From CAXMST01 sp038206985 (GTDB lineage Bacteria; Actinomycetota; Thermoleophilia; Solirubrobacterales; 70-9), in assembly GCA_038206985.1 (NCBI GenBank), contig JBBRAH010000015.1, positions 1 through 64,000 on the forward strand: a stretch of 64,000 nucleotides of DNA, given 5' to 3'. Positions 56,729-64,000 of this stretch are shown here, piece after piece. The first letter of the stretch is position 1. Each line of letters starts with the position of its first letter. The notes under the pieces were generated by a model, which searched no databases, had not been told where the DNA came from, and was given only the letters and a program-made list of their open reading frames with translations. The translations under genes and the position numbers were made by a program.

Positions 56729-57526
56729 ATGAGCCCCGACGAAGTCATCACCAGCCCCCAGAACGAGAAGCTCAAGCTGATTCGCCGGCTGGCCGAGCGT
56801 CGGGCGCGCGAGCAGGAGGGCCTGTTCGTGAGCGAAGGGGAAGATCTGCTCGCCGCCGGGCTCCGTGCGGGCTGCCGGCCCGAGCTGGTCCTGGTCCCGG
56901 CGCACGCGGACAGAGCAGCGGCGCTCGCCGGTGAACAGCTCGATCTGGTGCCGATTGCCGTTCTACCGGAGGTCCTGGACCAGGTCTCGGCACTTGGCTC
57001 CGGCACCCGCGTGATCGCGGTTTGGCCGATACCCGCCAGTGAGCCCGCCGCCGGGTCCGGAGGCTGCGCGTACCTCGAGGGCGTCGTCGACCCCGGCAAC
57101 GTGGGCACGATCGTGCGGACCGCGACCGCGCTCGGCGGCGCCCGGGTGGTGCTCGGTCCCGGTTGCGCCGATCCCTGGGGGCCGAAGGCCGTGCGGGCAA
57201 GCATGGGAGCCCTCTTCGCCAACCCGCCCTCGCGAGGCGGGCTGGGCTCGACTCCCGGGCCACGGCTCGCGCTGGACGCTCACGGAGGCGCCGATCTCGA
57301 GGCCGAGATCGCGCGCATTCGTCCGGCGACACTCTGCCTCGGCGCCGAGCGTGACGGGCTCAGCCCGGCGACGCTGGAGGCCTGCGAGGGGCGCGCCACG
57401 ATCGCTGTGGCCGAGGGCGCCGAGTCGCTCAACGTCGCGGCGGCGGCGGCGATCGCCCTGCACCGGATATCGTCGGCCGGCGCTGCCACCCGGTCTTCCT
57501 GGGAGGGGACGCAGACTGATGCTTGA
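56729..57526 (+). CDS. SpoU/TrmH family RNA 2'-O-methyltransferase
   Basis: 265 residues from ATG 56729 (GTG 56714 possible). The N-terminal substrate part (NEKLKLIRRLAERRAREQEGLFVSEGEDLLAAGL) precedes the SPOUT knot domain: VDPGNVGTIVRTATALGG (motif 1), GAERDGLSP (motif 2) and VAEGAESLNVAAAAAIALH (motif 3). It should methylate a ribose in rRNA or tRNA; the position is unknown. It overlaps pheS by 8 bp, a common arrangement in actinobacteria. Confidence 0.92.
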   Translation: MSPDEVITSPQNEKLKLIRRLAERRAREQEGLFVSEGEDLLAAGLRAGCRPELVLVPAHADRAAALAGEQLDLVPIAVLPEVLDQVSALGSGTRVIAVWPIPASEPAAGSGGCAYLEGVVDPGNVGTIVRTATALGGARVVLGPGCADPWGPKAVRASMGALFANPPSRGGLGSTPGPRLALDAHGGADLEAEIARIRPATLCLGAERDGLSPATLEACEGRATIAVAEGAESLNVAAAAAIALHRISSAGAATRSSWEGTQTDA

Positions 57527-58640
57527 GCGAATCGAACAGATCCAGACCGAGGCGGCCACGGCGATCGGCGCCGCCGGCTCGGCGGCCGAGCTCGAGGAGC
57601 TGCGGGTCCGCTACCTCGGCCGGAAGGCGGAGCTGACCACGATCCTGCGCGGCATCGGCGGCCTCGAGCCCGACCAGCGGGGCCCGGTCGGCAAGCTCGG
57701 TAACCAGGTACGTCAGGGTCTGGAAGCCCAGCTCGCCGAGCGCCTCGAGGCTCTGGAGGCTTCCGAGCTCGACAGCCGGCTGAGCAGCGACGCGATCGAC
57801 ATCACGCTGCCGGGTACCCCGCCCGTGCAGCCCGGCCATCTTCACCTGCTGACCCGGACCCGGCGCGAGATCGAGGACATCTTCTGCGGGCTCGGCTACC
57901 GGGTGATGGAGGGGCCCGAGATCGAGCACGACTACTACAACTTCACGGCGCTCAACCATCCCCCGGGTCACCCGGCGCGCATGCTGGCGGACACCTTCTA
58001 CGTCGATGCGGGGACGTTGGCGGACGAGGTCCCGCTCTACGGCACGGACGGCGCGCCGCTCGAGCTCGCGCCCGGTCCCCGCGACGTGCTGCTCCGCACC
58101 CACACCTCGCCGATGCAGGTGCGGGCCATGGAGAACGGCTCGCCGCCGCTGTTCATCGTCGTCCCTGGCACCGTTTACAGACGCGACTCCGACGCCACCC
58201 ACACGCCGATGTTCCACCAGGTCGAGGGCCTGGCCGTCGGCGAGGGGATCACCCTGGCCGACCTGCACGGCACGCTGCTCACCTTTGCCCGGGCGATCTT
58301 TGGACCCGACCGCGAGGTGCGTATCCGACCGCACTTTTTCCCCTTCACCGAGCCCAGCGTCGAGGTGGACGTCTCCTGCTTCCGCTGCTCGGGAACCGGC
58401 GAGCTGTCCGGCGGCGGCCGCTGCAACCTCTGCAAGGGCATCGGCTGGCTGGAGATCCTCGGGGCTGGGATGATCGATCCCAACGTCTTCGGATTCGTCG
58501 CCGAGAACGGCTACGACACGGACACGGTGCAGGGCTTCGCCTTCGGAGTCGGCATCGAGCGGGTCGCGATGCTGCGCTACGGCGTCCCGGACCTGCGGCT
58601 CTTCTTCGACAATGACGCCCGCTTCCTGGAGCAGTTCTGA
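57519..58640 (+). CDS. pheS: Phenylalanyl-tRNA synthetase alpha subunit
   Basis: 373 residues from ATG 57519 with ribosome site GGAGGGG. An N-terminal coiled coil (about 1-85) is followed by the class II core: HLHLLTRTRREIEDIFCGLGYRVMEGPEIEHDYYNFTALN, LLRTHTSPMQVRAME, FHQVEGLAVGEG, then GFAFGVGIERVAMLRYGVPDLRLFF (motif 3). Four cysteines in CFRCSGTGELSGGGRCNLC suggest a zinc knuckle, seen in part of the family. Insertion at about 165-185 (LADEVPLYGTDGAPLELAPG) is lineage-specific. Confidence 0.95.
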   Translation: MLERIEQIQTEAATAIGAAGSAAELEELRVRYLGRKAELTTILRGIGGLEPDQRGPVGKLGNQVRQGLEAQLAERLEALEASELDSRLSSDAIDITLPGTPPVQPGHLHLLTRTRREIEDIFCGLGYRVMEGPEIEHDYYNFTALNHPPGHPARMLADTFYVDAGTLADEVPLYGTDGAPLELAPGPRDVLLRTHTSPMQVRAMENGSPPLFIVVPGTVYRRDSDATHTPMFHQVEGLAVGEGITLADLHGTLLTFARAIFGPDREVRIRPHFFPFTEPSVEVDVSCFRCSGTGELSGGGRCNLCKGIGWLEILGAGMIDPNVFGFVAENGYDTDTVQGFAFGVGIERVAMLRYGVPDLRLFFDNDARFLEQF

Positions 58641-61126
58641 TGAAGGTCCCCTACAGCTGGCTCAGGGTCTACTGCGACCCCGGCATGGACCCGGGCCGGC
58701 TCGCCGAGCGCCTCACCATGACCGGCACCGAGGTCGAGCGGATTGCCCACGCCGGCGCTCCGGCCGAGGACGGTTTCGTGATCGGCTCGGTGCTCAGCGC
58801 CGAACAGCACCCGAACGCGGACCGGCTCAAGGTCTGCACAGTCGATGTCGGCGAGGAGGAGCCGCGCACGATCGTCTGCGGTGCTCCCAACGTGGCCGCG
58901 GGGCAGAGCGTCGCCGTGGCGCTCCCCGGAGCGGTGATGCCGGGCGGCCAGAAGCTCGGCAAGGCGAAGCTGCGCGGAGTCGAGTCCAGCGGGATGATTC
59001 TCTCGGAGACCGAGATGGAGGTGGGCGCCGAATCCGACGGGATCGCCGTCCTCGAACTGCCGGCCGATTCTGATCCTGCAATCGCACCGGGCGACCCACT
59101 GGGCCGGGTTGTGCCGATCTCCGATCCGGTGCTCGAGCTGGAGATCACGCCGAACAGGCCCGACTGCCTCGGGGTCTACGGCGTCGCCCGCGAGCTGCAC
59201 GCGATCACCGGCAACACGCTCGCCGCCGAGCCCTGGGCCGAGGAGCCCGAGGCCACCGGCGAGGGCAGCGTCGACGACTACGCCTCGGTGCGGGTCGAGG
59301 ATCCGGAGCTCTGCCCGCGCTTCACCGCCCGCGTCTTCACCGGGATAGAGATCGGTCCGTCGCCGCTGTGGCTCAAACAGCGCCTGATGGCCGCGGGGCA
59401 GCGGCCGATCAACAACGTCGTCGACATCACCAACTACGTGATGCTGCTCACCGGCCAGCCCCTGCACGCCTTCGACCTCGACAAGGTCCCCGACGGCGAG
59501 GTCATCGTCCGGCGGGCGGGCGAGGGCGAGAAGATGACGACCCTCGACGATGTCGAGCGCACCTTCGACGCCGAGGCCATGCTCGTCTGCGACCGGAACG
59601 GCCCCTCGGGCATCGCCGGGATCATGGGCGGCCAGGTCTCGGAGGTCTCGGAGCAGACGACGCGAGTGCTGCTGGAAGCCGCCACCTGGAACGGGCCCAA
59701 CATTCTCACCACCTCGGGCAAGCTCGGCCTGCGCTCGGAGGCCTCGACGCGGTTCGAGAAGCAACTGCACCCGGAACTGGTGCTGCGCGGGCAGCGGCTG
59801 GCCTCAGCGCTGTTCGTCGAGCTCTGCGGTGCCACGCTCGTTCCCGGCACGATCGATGTCGACGCCGGCCACCAGAGTTACGCGCCCTTCGATCTGGAGC
59901 TGCGCGAGGAACGGATCGGCGGCCTGCTGGGCATGGAGATCCCGCGTGAAGAAGCCACCGGGTATCTGCGGCGGCTCGGCTTCGGCGTGGCTGCCGGCGA
60001 GGCGGAGGAGACCCTGCGGGTCGACGTCCCGGCCGACCGGCACTTCGACGTCACCCGCGAGGTCGATCTGGTCGAGGAGGTCGGTCGCATCCACGGAATC
60101 GACGAGCACCTCCCGGCCACTCTGCCCCAGCGTCCACCCGGCGCGGGTGGGCTGGAGCCCCACCAGCGACTCCTGCGCCGCGCTGAAGACGTTCTGCGGG
60201 ACGCCGGCCTCGACGAGGCTGTCACCTGGAGCTTCGTCGCACCGGACGCCCGGGCGGCGCTCGGACTACCGCCCGCGGGCGTGGTCGTCCACAACCCGCT
60301 GTCGGAGGACCAGTCGGTGATGCGGATGGAGCTGATCGGCGGCCTGATCGAGGCGGCTTCGCTGAACCTGGCCCGTGGCTCCGCGCACGTCGCCCTCTTC
60401 GGCTCGGGCCGGGTGTACCTGCCCGAGGAGCCCCCGAGGGCCGGGGGTGTGCTCGATGGCCGTTTCGCGGGCGAGCGGCCCGCACCGGCTCGCGAGCCGC
60501 ACCGGCTCGCAGCACTCGTCGCCGGCTCGCTGAGCGAGCCTGGCTGGCGCGGGGACGGCGCGCCCGCTGATTTCTACCTGGGCAAGGGCCTGCTTGAGTT
60601 GCTCTGCGCGTCTCTGCGGGCGCCACTCGAGCTGATCGCGCTGGAGGCCGACGCCGCGCCCTTCCTGCATCCCGGCCGTGCCGCGACGCTGCTCATCGAT
60701 GGCCGACCCGCCGGCTGGGTCGGCGAACTGCATCCGCGGATCACCGAGGCGGCCGACCTGCCCGCCGCCGTCGCCTTCGAGCTCGATGCCGGGCCCCTGA
60801 TCGGCGTGGCCGGCGAGGGCGCCGAGATCTACGAAGACCTGACCAGCTTCCCTGCCGCCTATGAGGATCTGGCGATCGTGATCGGGGGCGGGGTGGCCGC
60901 GGCCGACGTGCACGCTGCGGTGATCTCGGGCGGCGGTGAGCTGTTGCGCGACGCGCGCATCTTCGACGTCTACGAGGGCGAACAGGTCGGTGCCGACAAG
61001 CGCAGCCTGGCCCTGCGGCTCGAGTTCCGGGCTTCGGACCGGACCCTGACCGATGCCGAGGTGGCCGAACGCCGGGAGGCGATCGTCGCCGCCGTGGCCG
61101 CGATCGGTGGTGAACTCCGTGGCTGA
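58640..61126 (+). CDS. pheT: Phenylalanyl-tRNA synthetase beta subunit
   Basis: 828 residues; the ATG shares its A with the pheS stop. EMAP-like tRNA-binding domain (about 38-150), B3/4 editing domain with INNVVDITNYVMLLTGQPLHAFD, B5 domain, core and C-terminal anticodon-binding FDX-ACB domain (SFPAAYEDLAIVIGGGVAAADVHAAV). It works as the alpha2-beta2 enzyme with PheS. Confidence 0.95.
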   Translation: MKVPYSWLRVYCDPGMDPGRLAERLTMTGTEVERIAHAGAPAEDGFVIGSVLSAEQHPNADRLKVCTVDVGEEEPRTIVCGAPNVAAGQSVAVALPGAVMPGGQKLGKAKLRGVESSGMILSETEMEVGAESDGIAVLELPADSDPAIAPGDPLGRVVPISDPVLELEITPNRPDCLGVYGVARELHAITGNTLAAEPWAEEPEATGEGSVDDYASVRVEDPELCPRFTARVFTGIEIGPSPLWLKQRLMAAGQRPINNVVDITNYVMLLTGQPLHAFDLDKVPDGEVIVRRAGEGEKMTTLDDVERTFDAEAMLVCDRNGPSGIAGIMGGQVSEVSEQTTRVLLEAATWNGPNILTTSGKLGLRSEASTRFEKQLHPELVLRGQRLASALFVELCGATLVPGTIDVDAGHQSYAPFDLELREERIGGLLGMEIPREEATGYLRRLGFGVAAGEAEETLRVDVPADRHFDVTREVDLVEEVGRIHGIDEHLPATLPQRPPGAGGLEPHQRLLRRAEDVLRDAGLDEAVTWSFVAPDARAALGLPPAGVVVHNPLSEDQSVMRMELIGGLIEAASLNLARGSAHVALFGSGRVYLPEEPPRAGGVLDGRFAGERPAPAREPHRLAALVAGSLSEPGWRGDGAPADFYLGKGLLELLCASLRAPLELIALEADAAPFLHPGRAATLLIDGRPAGWVGELHPRITEAADLPAAVAFELDAGPLIGVAGEGAEIYEDLTSFPAAYEDLAIVIGGGVAAADVHAAVISGGGELLRDARIFDVYEGEQVGADKRSLALRLEFRASDRTLTDAEVAERREAIVAAVAAIGGELRG

Positions 61127-62162
61127 GGTCTCCAAGCAACCACTCGACGGCAAGCCTGTGGCGCGGGTGCTTGTCGCGGGCGCCTCCGGTTTCGCGGGGG
61201 CCTTGTCGGCTCACCTCGTCTGGCGCCACCCGCGCCTCGAGCTGGTTCACGTCACCTCGCGCTCCGATGCCGGCGTGCCGCTCTCGGATCTCTACCCGCG
61301 CTACCGGGTGCCCCTGCAGCTCACCGAGCTGGACCTCGACGAGATCGAAGACTGCGAGGCCGCGATCGTCGCCTACCCGCATGGTGCGGCGGCCCCGACC
61401 GTCGATGGCCTGCGTGGCCTCGGACTCTCGGTGGTTGACCTCTCGGCCGATTTCAGGCTGCACGACCCCGAGGTCTACAAGCAGTGGTACGGCGAGCTCG
61501 GCGCCCCGGAGCTGCTCGCTGACGCGGTCTACGGGCTACCCGAGCTGCACCGAGAGCAGATCTGCAACGCCCAGCTGGTCGCCAATCCCGGCTGCTATCC
61601 GACCGCGACGATTCTCGCTCTCGCGCCGCTCGCCGCGGCGGGGCTGATCGAGGACGTGGTCGTGGACGCCAAGTCAGGTGTCTCCGGCGCGGGACGCGGG
61701 GGTGGCGATCGCCTGCACTTCGTCACCGTCGACGAGAACGTCTCTCCCTACGGGGTCGCCGGGCATCGGCACCAGCCCGAGATTGCCCAGGAGCTGGCGC
61801 TGCTCGGCGGTTCGGACGGCGCTGCGCCGCCCATGACGTTCGTCCCACATCTGATGCCGCTCGACCAGGGCGAGCTGGTGAGCTGCTACATCAAGCCCAC
61901 GCGCGCGCTTGATGCGACCGAGCTCAGCGAGCTCTACGAGAGTCGCTACGGGGACGAGCAGTTCGTCGAGCTGGTCGGCTCCGCGCCCGGCGTCCGTGAC
62001 GTTCGCGACACCAACATCTGCCGGATCCACCCGACGCTCTCGGCCGAGGGCCGCGTCCTCGTCTTCGCTGTGATCGACAACCTCTGGAAGGGCGCGGCGA
62101 GTCAGGCCGTTCAGAACCTCAACCTGATGTTCGGCCTGCCCGAGGCGGAGGGGATCTCGTGA
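61119..62162 (+). CDS. argC: N-acetyl-gamma-glutamyl-phosphate reductase
   Basis: 347 residues from GTG 61119, overlapping pheT by 8 bp. NADP-binding ARVLVAGASGFAGALSAHLVWRHP, the catalytic cysteine in VANPGCYPTATILALAPL, SGVSGAGRGGGDRLHF and HRHQPEIAQEL are present. Third step of arginine synthesis, making N-acetylglutamate semialdehyde. GTG 61107 is an alternative start. It begins the argC-argJ-argB operon. Confidence 0.94.
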   Translation: MAEVSKQPLDGKPVARVLVAGASGFAGALSAHLVWRHPRLELVHVTSRSDAGVPLSDLYPRYRVPLQLTELDLDEIEDCEAAIVAYPHGAAAPTVDGLRGLGLSVVDLSADFRLHDPEVYKQWYGELGAPELLADAVYGLPELHREQICNAQLVANPGCYPTATILALAPLAAAGLIEDVVVDAKSGVSGAGRGGGDRLHFVTVDENVSPYGVAGHRHQPEIAQELALLGGSDGAAPPMTFVPHLMPLDQGELVSCYIKPTRALDATELSELYESRYGDEQFVELVGSAPGVRDVRDTNICRIHPTLSAEGRVLVFAVIDNLWKGAASQAVQNLNLMFGLPEAEGIS

Positions 62163-63337
62163 GCCCCGCCGACGACCAGCCCTTTTTCAGCTCGCGCTGG
62201 GTACAGCCACCAACCGGCACGGCGGAACTCGACCCGGATGGGCTGGCGTCCGGCTTCGTGGCCGCGGGCGTCGCCTGCGGGATCAAGGGCGACGGCGGCA
62301 CCGATGTTGGGATCGTCGCGCTCGCCGACCCGGCCTCTCCTGTGGACTCCGCGCTTTTGCTGACCCGTAACGCCGCCGCGGCGGCTCCGATCCGGCTCTG
62401 CCGTGAGGCTTGCGACCCGGCCGCGGTCCGGGCAACGGTCGTCAACTCGGGCAACGCCAATGCCGCCACCGGCGAGCAGGGATATCGGGATGCCGAGGCA
62501 ATGCAACGGGCCACCGCGCAGGCTCTCGAAATCGATCCCCGCTCTGTGGCCGTTGCCGAGACCGGCGTGATCGGCGTACCGCTGCAGATCGACGACGTGC
62601 TCCGGGGGATCGATGCCGCGGCCGCGGCCCTCGAGCCTGGCTCCGCAGTTGACTTCACGGCGGCGATCATGACCACGGACAAGGGCCCCAAGCGCTGCAT
62701 GGTCGAACTCGACGGTGTGACCGTCTCGGCCCAGGCGAAGGGCGCCGGAATGATTGAGCCCGGCTACGCCACGATGCTGTGCTTCGTGCAGACCGACGCG
62801 GTCGTCAAGGAGCCTGAGCGTCGGCTGCGGGCGGCCGTGGCCGACTCCTTCGAACGGATTACGGTTGACGGGCAGATGAGCACCAACGACACCGTGGTCC
62901 TACAGGCGACCGGCACCTCGGGTCGGGCATTGCCCGAGGGGCTGCTCGAGGCCGTGCTCCTGCAACTGGCGATCGGAATCGTGGCCGACGGCGAGGGCGC
63001 CAGCCGCGTCGGCCGGGTCGAGGTGAGCGACGCTCGCGACACCGCCGAGGCCGATCGGGTGGCGCGGGCAATCGCCAACTCGCCGCTGGTCAAGACGGCA
63101 CTCTACGGTCGCGATCCCAACTGGGGCCGGATCTCACAGGCAGCCGGCATGGCCCTCGCCGGCGAGAGCGACATCCCCGAGCTCGGCCCCGACCGCATCG
63201 ACGCGACTGAGCTGGCGGGCCCCGAGGCCGAGGCCGAGATCTCTCTGCGACTCGACCGCGGCGAAGCCACTTCCTGGATCTACTTCAGCGACCTGACCGA
63301 GACCTACATCAAGATCAACGCGGAGTACACGACATGA
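62159..63337 (+). CDS. argJ: Glutamate N-acetyltransferase ArgJ (bifunctional family)
   Basis: 392 residues from GTG 62159, overlapping the argC stop. The self-cleavage motif is KGAGMIEPGYATMLCF, cut before the threonine that becomes the nucleophile. VVNSGNANAATGEQG, AIMTTDKGPK and LYGRDPNWGRI are also conserved. It transfers acetyl from acetylornithine to glutamate, and in many members also uses acetyl-CoA. Confidence 0.94.
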   Translation: MSPADDQPFFSSRWVQPPTGTAELDPDGLASGFVAAGVACGIKGDGGTDVGIVALADPASPVDSALLLTRNAAAAAPIRLCREACDPAAVRATVVNSGNANAATGEQGYRDAEAMQRATAQALEIDPRSVAVAETGVIGVPLQIDDVLRGIDAAAAALEPGSAVDFTAAIMTTDKGPKRCMVELDGVTVSAQAKGAGMIEPGYATMLCFVQTDAVVKEPERRLRAAVADSFERITVDGQMSTNDTVVLQATGTSGRALPEGLLEAVLLQLAIGIVADGEGASRVGRVEVSDARDTAEADRVARAIANSPLVKTALYGRDPNWGRISQAAGMALAGESDIPELGPDRIDATELAGPEAEAEISLRLDRGEATSWIYFSDLTETYIKINAEYTT

Positions 63338-64000
63338 GACGGATCACAGCCGAGGAGCGGGGGAGGCAGGCCGACATCAGCGGCAGCGTCGGCACGCTGC
63401 TGGAGGCGCTGCCCTACATCCGCGAGTTTCACGGGCGTACCGTGGTGATCAAGTACGGCGGTGCGGCGATGACCGAGGACACGCTGCGCGACGACTTCGC
63501 CCGCGATGTGGTGCTGCTCAAGTATGTGGGCCTGAACCCCGTGATCGTGCACGGCGGCGGGCCGGACATCACCCACTACATGGAGCGCCTCGGCAAGGAG
63601 GTCGAGTTCATCGAGGGGCTGCGCGTATCCGATCGCGAGACGGTCGAGATCGCGAAGATGGTGTTGCTCGGCAAGGTCAACTCCGACATCGTCAAGCGGC
63701 TCAACGGGCATGGGCAGCCCGCGGTCGGTCTTTCCGGCGAGGACGGCACGATGTTCGAGATCCGCCCGGCGCCGGAGGCCGAGAAGGTCGGTTTCGTCGG
63801 CGAGATCGAGCGCGTCGACGTGGACGTCCTCAACCACATCGCCAGCGACTACATCCCGGTCATCGCCTCCGCCGGCTCCGACCGCGAGGGCACCCCCTAC
63901 AACATCAACGCCGACGCGGCCGCCGGCAAGGTGGCCGCGGCCCTGCGCGCCTACAAGGCCATCTTCCTGACCGACGTCGAGGGCTGGCGTGCCGACGTCG
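63334..64000 (+). CDS. argB: Acetylglutamate kinase (C-terminus beyond window)
   Basis: ATG 63334 overlaps the argJ stop (ATGA); about 222 codons are visible before the window ends. The amino-acid kinase fold has TVVIKYGGAAMTEDTLRDDFARDVVLLKYVGLNPVIVHGGGPDIT, LGKVNSDIVKRLN, VGLSGEDGTMFEIRP, and INADAAAGKVAAALRAYKAIFLTDVEG. It phosphorylates N-acetylglutamate and is usually feedback-inhibited by arginine in this kind of pathway. Confidence 0.93.
   Translation, partial: MRRITAEERGRQADISGSVGTLLEALPYIREFHGRTVVIKYGGAAMTEDTLRDDFARDVVLLKYVGLNPVIVHGGGPDITHYMERLGKEVEFIEGLRVSDRETVEIAKMVLLGKVNSDIVKRLNGHGQPAVGLSGEDGTMFEIRPAPEAEKVGFVGEIERVDVDVLNHIASDYIPVIASAGSDREGTPYNINADAAAGKVAAALRAYKAIFLTDVEGWRADV

Noticed and set aside
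1..64000. CRISPR arrays, insertion sequences or prophage modules
   Set aside because: No regularly spaced repeats, transposase motifs or phage structural genes were seen.

Overview
This window is a GC-rich bacterial chromosome segment, dense with genes on both strands. Gene content points to the Actinobacteria. The extreme GC bias, the YceD-rpmF-plsX-acpP-rnc-smc-ftsY-ffh-rpsP-trmD-rplS-lepB-rnhB series, a WhiG/FliA-type sigma factor and many GTG/TTG starts suggest a Thermoleophilia/Solirubrobacterales-like lineage. That placement is inference from family resemblance; no 16S gene is present. All functions below come from reading motifs by eye.

Layout. 1-13,000 is a core block: a partial methyltransferase (minus), then YceD-family protein, L32, PlsX, ACP, an RNase III homologue, SMC, FtsY, a MOSC protein, Ffh, S16, KhpA, TrmD, L19, signal peptidase I and RNase HII, with YraN convergent. 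13,000-19,300 holds ComM, DprA, ThiD, two unknown genes and IlvD. 19,300-26,400 holds a MOSC/hydrolase pair, a GalE2-like epimerase, an L,D-transpeptidase, a Xer recombinase, a WhiG-like sigma factor, a zinc-finger unknown and an RNase HI. 26,400-36,400 is an accessory zone with tRNA-Gly, tRNA-Cys and tRNA-Val, hydrolases, two TetR systems, a glycosyltransferase, a microprotein and tRNA-end repeats. 36,500-40,000 carries an arsenate-resistance set (GAPDH, ArsJ, ArsR) and a PadR regulator. 40,000-44,200 has a GNAT, an orphan DNA methyltransferase, a GST-like protein, a large membrane protein and a thioesterase.

44,224-53,223 (minus) is the most interesting block: holo-ACP synthase, a dedicated carrier protein, an acyl-CoA dehydrogenase homologue, a seryl-tRNA-synthetase-like amino acid:[carrier protein] ligase, a DUF1839 protein, a family 2 glycoside hydrolase, a two-domain alpha/beta hydrolase and a methyltransferase. 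The first seven are overlapping or within a few bases of each other. Together they look like a non-ribosomal amino-acid-on-carrier-protein pathway with an unknown product.

53,387-64,000 returns to core genes: ThrS, IF3-L35-L20, a SpoU-type RNA methyltransferase, PheS-PheT and ArgC-ArgJ-ArgB (ArgB cut by the window end).

Two core proteins are unusual. The SMC is about 795 residues and shows no hinge domain. The RNase III homologue keeps its dsRNA-binding domain but has lost most metal-binding acidic residues. Across the window a TANNNT hexamer lies 6-10 nt upstream of many start codons, which suggests widespread leaderless transcription.
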